Origin: Chrysoperla carnea | Lineage: Eukaryota; Arthropoda; Insecta; Neuroptera; Chrysopidae | NCBI RefSeq assembly: GCF_905475395.1 | Contig: NC_058338.1 | Span: forward strand, 4,713,001-4,777,000 | Length of the DNA stretch: 64,000 nucleotides | Reading direction: 5' to 3' | Shown: positions 58,946 through 64,000 of the stretch, one piece after another | How the letters are laid out: each line of letters begins with the position of its first letter | Position numbering within the stretch: position 1 is the first letter of the stretch | The notes under the pieces: generated by a model | Seen by the model: the letters and a program-made list of their open reading frames with translations, nothing else | Database searches by the model: none | What the model was told of the DNA's origin: nothing | Translations under genes and position numbers: made by a program

Positions 58946-59994
58946 CCTGTCCGTCTTGCCAAATATATGCGTAACGTATGTGATATTCGCACGAGTAGTT
59001 GCGTATAACACCTAATTTATCAAGAAACGTAGTGTAGGTTTTAATGGGTTAGTTTTTATAATAACAAAAGTACCCAAATAGAGTTTTTTTTGTAATAATT
59101 TTGCATTAAGAGACGCCTTCCACTATGATCAAACACATCCTCTCTTTAAGTAGTGTTTTATTGGTTTCATTCAAAATGTTATTGAACTGTTGTGATTCGC
59201 TAAAGATATATAAATTTATTTTGTTAATTATCTCGAAAAGTAGGCTTCAGATCCAAAAGTGGAAAATAACTTTTTCCTTCGTCTTTATGACCTTATTCTG
59301 CAGGATGACGATCTGCAGTCAATAACAGAACGCTCTGTATATAGTATGTTTCATGATATAATGATATATCATGGTATATTATAACCATCCTGTATATCAG
59401 TTTTCCAAATACTACAAATGCGTTTATATTTAATATTTAGAAGATCATATACATATATTATATTTTGAATATCATAAGTAGACGCCATTTTTATTTTAAT
59501 ATTTTTCGAATATTGTGTTCTGTCAATATAATATAAATCTAATGAGAGTGCATGATGGTTGTTTAGCCTTTTGTACGTTTTTTTTAATTGGTTTTTCCAA
59601 GTGGTCCATTCAATTCTTCTAATATCTCTGCACAAATACGGATTTAAAATACTCTCGAATTATTTTGTTTTATATATTAAAAGGTATTGTTTTTTAGTGA
59701 ATAGTGGAAAAATCACTAATATTTTTATATGATTTTGAAGTTGTTGTGTTGGTATGTCGTGTTTTTTCATATAAAAATGATTTTGAAATGATTAAAGATT
59801 TACCCCCGGCCTGTTAATGGTGTATTTATTCTGATTATATTAAGATTTTCGACTCTTAAAATCGCTACTTAAAATGCTGCACTTGTTTTTTCTTTTCAGT
59901 TTATACTTATCAGTCGGGTTTTTTGATTTTTTTTTTAAATTTTTTATTAAACGTACACTTTTCTAACCTTTATATAAATGAATAGCATAGATCC

Positions 59995-60210
59995 GTTGGG
60001 TCTCTTGGCCCGTAGGACCCATCTTGTATAAGCCATTGTAAAATAATAAACAACTTTCATTTCAAACATTTTTTTGTAAATATCACTGTTTTCCCGTAGG
60101 ATCTTCCCGTTAAATTTTCAAGCACTGACATTTAACACTTTTTACACAGGGTATTTCAACAGTTTACTCAGTCAATTGTTTATTTTCACTTGTTTAACAT
60201 TTGATTCTGT
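59995..60210 (-). mobile_element. Fragment of repeat family E, reverse
   Basis: It contains CCCGTAGGACCCATCTTGTA, AACAACTTTCATTTCAAACA, and CAGTTTACTCAGTCAATTGT then TTATTTTCACTTGTT, the inverse of the left half of family E. Confidence 0.75.
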
Positions 60211-62467
60211 TTTTAACTCAGTGAAATACATTGCTTATTTTATACTTTCAAAATATTTCATGGCCTTTCCACCATCGTAATTCTATTGTTTCTATATATA
60301 TGTTAAAAATTTTAAACATTAATTAATAAATAAATGCCATTTATTTAAATAAATACAAAATGTAAATCTGATCATATTGGATGTATATACTATATAGTGG
60401 ATACATTACATTAATTACACTACCTATCAAACTGGTTAAAAATTTACAACGTAAATATATAAACCTAGCGTTAGGTTTTTAATTTACTAAAAATCTATAG
60501 GTATTTGTTTATACAAATACCAAATATATTTTATTAGGCTTAAATAGATAATTTAATTATTATTTACAAATAAATCAACGGAATTAATATAATTAATTAA
60601 AATATAAAATAATTTAATGAAAAAAGACTGAAAAAAGAGTATCGCAAGTTTTTCGAAAATAAAAATATATACCTCTTATGTTCTACCGACGCGACGCGTT
60701 GAAAGAATTTTGAAAGTGTTTTTTGATAATATCGAGCAATCGAAAAGGCTTCAAATCAAAATTATTAATTTCAAAATTATAAAAAATCAAAATATCAGGT
60801 GACAGAAATCAGGTCAAAAGAGCATAAATCAAAATAGCTTTGTAACTAAGTCCAATAGAAATTTACAATGCCACACAATTTAATCCAACTTAGATGGGTT
60901 GAGTTATCACGGGTTGATATTTTTCATAGTTTGCATTAGAAAGATTGGTTTATACATATGAATAATTATTATAAAATTACGCTCCAATAATAAAAAAAAA
61001 AAAAAAAAAAAAAACATTTAAACTTGAAGTGAATTATGTTGGATTCGATTTTCATGACCTGACTTTTTTTGCTTGGAGGGACACTTGAATTATAAGAAAT
61101 GATGTGCACAAATGACTAATTATTAATAATATTGATTAGAGCTTATATTTTTTGTCGTTAACTGAAACAAAAAATCAGTCTAATTTAGTTGGTTTGACTC
61201 ATAAACTTAAAAAAATTTTGGCTTCATCAACGCTTTTATTTATATATCACAGTTTATCTTGTGTAAAGCAATAAATTTCTCTATTTCCAGCTAGTTTATC
61301 TGCATGCACCCTCATAAATATATATTTAAGATTTCGAATTTTTCTAATTTCGCCTTTTCAAATAAACTCAACACAAATAAAAAAACACGTATATTTCATA
61401 TTTTCAAATAAACGTTATTTATTGGCATTAAATCATAAAAGAAATCTTCTGAATATGATTTTTAATTACTATATTGGCAACACTTATTTTTACATACCAT
61501 TTTCATGAACTAAACCATTACATTTTTATTGATATTCTCTATAACACTAATAATAATACGATATAATTTCAAAGAACCATAAAAATGATAAAAGAAATCA
61601 TATAAAAATAAAAGAACATCATGTTGAGCACACCACTACTTTGTTTACACATTCGATCACTATTAACGACTTTTTGTTTGTCGATGTTATTCTTTAATAT
61701 ACAATAACAACAACATGTTGATATCATAATTATAGAGAATGTATTATTACTTAATTATAGATAATGTTTAGTGGTAATTTATAGAAATAATTATTTTTAT
61801 AGATGTTTTAACTATTACGTCCGACGTCTAAATATCAACTGAAAAGATATTTTAGAATATGTATGAATGTGTGTATAGATGTCGGCATGTCGGCATCCTG
61901 AATTGGCGTCTGAATTCAATATATAATCATAATAATAGTAATAAGTATAGTATATATGTATGTATAATACTCTCAACTAAGCTTATAACACGGAAAGTCG
62001 ACAGTTATAATCGTCTTATGTGAATTCGCTAGTCAAGCTTTTTTTTCCATAATCCTATATCATTATTTCAACTGTACGGCATTGACAATCGTACATACAT
62101 AAAAAATTATTATGCGTATATAATTCCGTATGTATTTATCTGTTCTACGCATATTTATCAGAGGGCTTTAGCAATACCAGTACATGATAATTTTTTTCGA
62201 AGGGATTTGAAGTTGTTTGGTATATTTAGTGTCTCTATGCCTGTGAAATAGGTAAAATATGAGCTAAAAATTATTTTTATTAAGACAAACAATTCTTATA
62301 TTCTAAGATAGGTTTGAAGTAACTACGTCTTGTATCTAAAAATGATTAAAGCAACCGATGATCGGTCTGGTTAGTTAACATTTCATTTTCTTTATGATGT
62401 GGGTATAGTCGATTACCTCGTTCTTGTCAATTTACCGCCCCTTTAATTATAATTATAACTGATCAGA

Positions 62468-62544
62468 CTGCCGTTTCAAACTTGCAATCTCCCAGTTAGA
62501 ATTTTATTGCGCTTCAACTCACAAGGCCGTTGAGTCACGGCAGT
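62468..62544 (-). repeat. tRNA-like sequence closed by a 7-bp stem
   Basis: Minus strand: CTGCCGTGACTCAACGGCCT, TGTGAGTTGAAGCGC, then CTGGGAGATTGCAAGTTTGA and AACGGCAG. The ends CTGCCGT/ACGGCAG pair perfectly and a D-arm-like ACTC/GAGT pair is visible, but the T arm does not pair well. It is a SINE head or tRNA pseudogene. Confidence 0.45.
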
Positions 62545-63040
62545 TTCACGCTTTACCTTTAATGGGGGCTGAAAAATATTTCAGAGTAATTTTAGTTGTT
62601 TGTTTAAAGATCTTAGGAAAATAATTTTTGTATGAAGCCTCGCAGTATCTAATTTTATCCTTTTCATTAGCAATGCACCTTCAAAACAATTCTAAAGTGT
62701 AGAAAAAAATGTTTTTTCCAGTGTTTGCTTCTATTCTAGAATTCATTCAATAATAGATGGCAGACCTGACAATATTTAAACTGTTTCGATAAAGGAAACA
62801 AATATTTCGATGTGTTAGTTCGACGTTACACTGAATTTTCTCCTATTCTTGTTAAAACTGATACAATTTGCAGCTCTACTGAGAAGAAGCGAAGAAAATA
62901 AGGCATGTTAGCTTGTCATCAATCTATCGTGCATAAAAGAACACAGAACCATAAGATTTGGCTTTTAATTGAGTATAAAATTTAAAAATTGTTTTGTACT
63001 ATCAAGCGCATTTCTATTAATTTTTTGTAAATTAATTTAA

Positions 63041-63588
63041 AACAAGTGAAGACAAACAATTGACTGAGTTAATTGTTGAAATACCATGCATAGTCAGTGT
63101 TGATTTCTTTATCACATTACACATACAAGCATGTGACACATACATAACTGATAATCAAGTATAGTACATATTATAAAATTTCCGCCTAATTGGAGCCCTC
63201 ACGGGTAAACAGTGATGTTTACGAAAAAATGTTTCAAACAAAAGTTGTTTAATTTTTGATAAGGAACATTTTTTACATTTTGTTCTATCTCTAACGGTTT
63301 ACAAGATGGGTCCTACGGACCCAAGACCCAATTCACCTACGATGCTCATTTACCAACTTGACCTCACTTTTTACGTCCTGAGTACGCTGTAAAAATTTCA
63401 GCTCGATATCTTTTTTCGTTTTTGAGTTATCGTGTCCACAGACGGACGGACAACCGGAAATGGCCTAATTAGGTGATTTTATGAATACCTATGACAAAAT
63501 TTTTCTCGTAGCATCATTATTTTTAAGCGTTACAAACTTGGGACTAAACTTAATATACTATGTATATTTCATATATGCATGGTATAAA
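63041..63588 (+). mobile_element. Repeat family E, copy 2
   Basis: It is nearly collinear with 43936-44505: AACAAGTGAAGACAAACAAT, CCATGCATAGTCAGTGTTGA, AAGATGGGTCCTACGGACCC, CAACCGGAAATGGCCTAATT and the end TATATGCATGGTATAA. It differs by a shorter GGAC run and small indels. Confidence 0.88.
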
Positions 63589-64000
63589 AATAATCGAAGT
63601 TTATTACAAAAAAATTAACTTTCAGTTACGAATACTTAAATAAAGTCATAGCATTACATACGTCATAAAAGTAAACAATATAAATATTAGGTTAAATAAC
63701 TTTACAGCCACAATATATTCAACTAGTAGTGTAGACTGTAATAGTGTATTCATGTATTGAATATAAATAATTATACCAAACAAAATAATAATTGAAAATG
63801 AATTTGCATTTTCTGATAATAATAACTAATGTAAACAGAATTTAAATCTATATTATTATTATTATTATTTGAATTTTAGTCTACTATAGAGAACATTTTA
63901 TAATATGTTGTATATAATCTACTACCTACTCTATAGTAGTTTGATATAAGCTTCAATGCATCTATTCATTTGAAGTTAGCTCTATATTGTAGTGTATTTT

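Larger units (their letters stand above)
54896..64000. other. Noncoding region upstream of the Otx start exon
   Basis: No coding exon was recognised. As the 5' side of a developmental transcription factor it may hold the promoter, untranslated exons and enhancers, but I cannot point to a supported element. It includes the repeats listed below, a TA microsatellite (about 56155-56184) and an A-homopolymer (about 60990-61013). Confidence 0.5.

Noticed and set aside
1-64000. A prokaryote-type operon, defence system or toxin locus
   Set aside because: All confident genes are spliced animal genes on mixed strands; nothing resembles such a system.

Overview
This is a piece of an AT-rich animal nuclear genome, almost certainly an insect. 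The genes are split by many GT-AG introns, the spaces between exons are packed with palindromic, tandem and interspersed repeats, and the paired-like homeobox gene and the nucleoporin have insect-like sequence. I cannot place the species from sequence alone. All exon models were built by hand from translation, splice sites and phase; nothing was searched against a database.

Layout: (1) 1-4760, noncoding, with a diverged copy of a 316-bp repeat and a tRNA-derived SINE. (2) 4761-10084 (+), the last four recognisable exons of a tetraspanin; its first exon(s) are not visible. A separate open exon (7633-8079) coding a very hydrophobic tail sits in its middle intron. (3) 12765-18360 (+), complete Nup133 in 13 exons (1163 aa). 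(4) 18432-20851 (-), a six-exon RDH11-14-like short-chain dehydrogenase (339 aa) with two non-canonical active-site/cofactor positions; its last intron holds the 3' end of a LINE. (5) 21937-23430 (+), a two-exon SDR9C-like dehydrogenase (370 aa), head to head with the previous gene. (6) 24608-27114 (-), an ETAA1-like DNA-replication-stress gene (376 aa) whose first intron contains, on the other strand, two exons of an RBM5/RBM10-like gene followed directly by a MITE. (7) 29969-54883 (-), an Otx/orthodenticle gene in seven exons (352 aa), including a proposed tiny start-codon exon 16 kb upstream. (8) 54896-64000, noncoding sequence upstream of Otx.

The Otx introns are the repeat store of the window: two separate arrays of the same ~316-bp tandem repeat, a ~307-bp array, a ~171-bp array, two Helitron-like elements, a broken hAT transposase end, two related 5'-truncated LINE copies with a CCATA-type tail (both nested in older elements, one with a 13-bp target-site duplication), and several palindromic MITEs.

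The genes have unrelated housekeeping or developmental roles (membrane scaffolding, nuclear pore, lipid/retinoid redox, ATR signalling, head patterning) and do not form a pathway. I found no CRISPR array, operon or prokaryotic-type system. The most unusual features are the RBM fragment plus MITE inside the ETAA1-like intron, the doubled RPA-binding-like motif in that protein, the atypical RDH, the open exon in the tetraspanin intron, and the distant Otx start exon.
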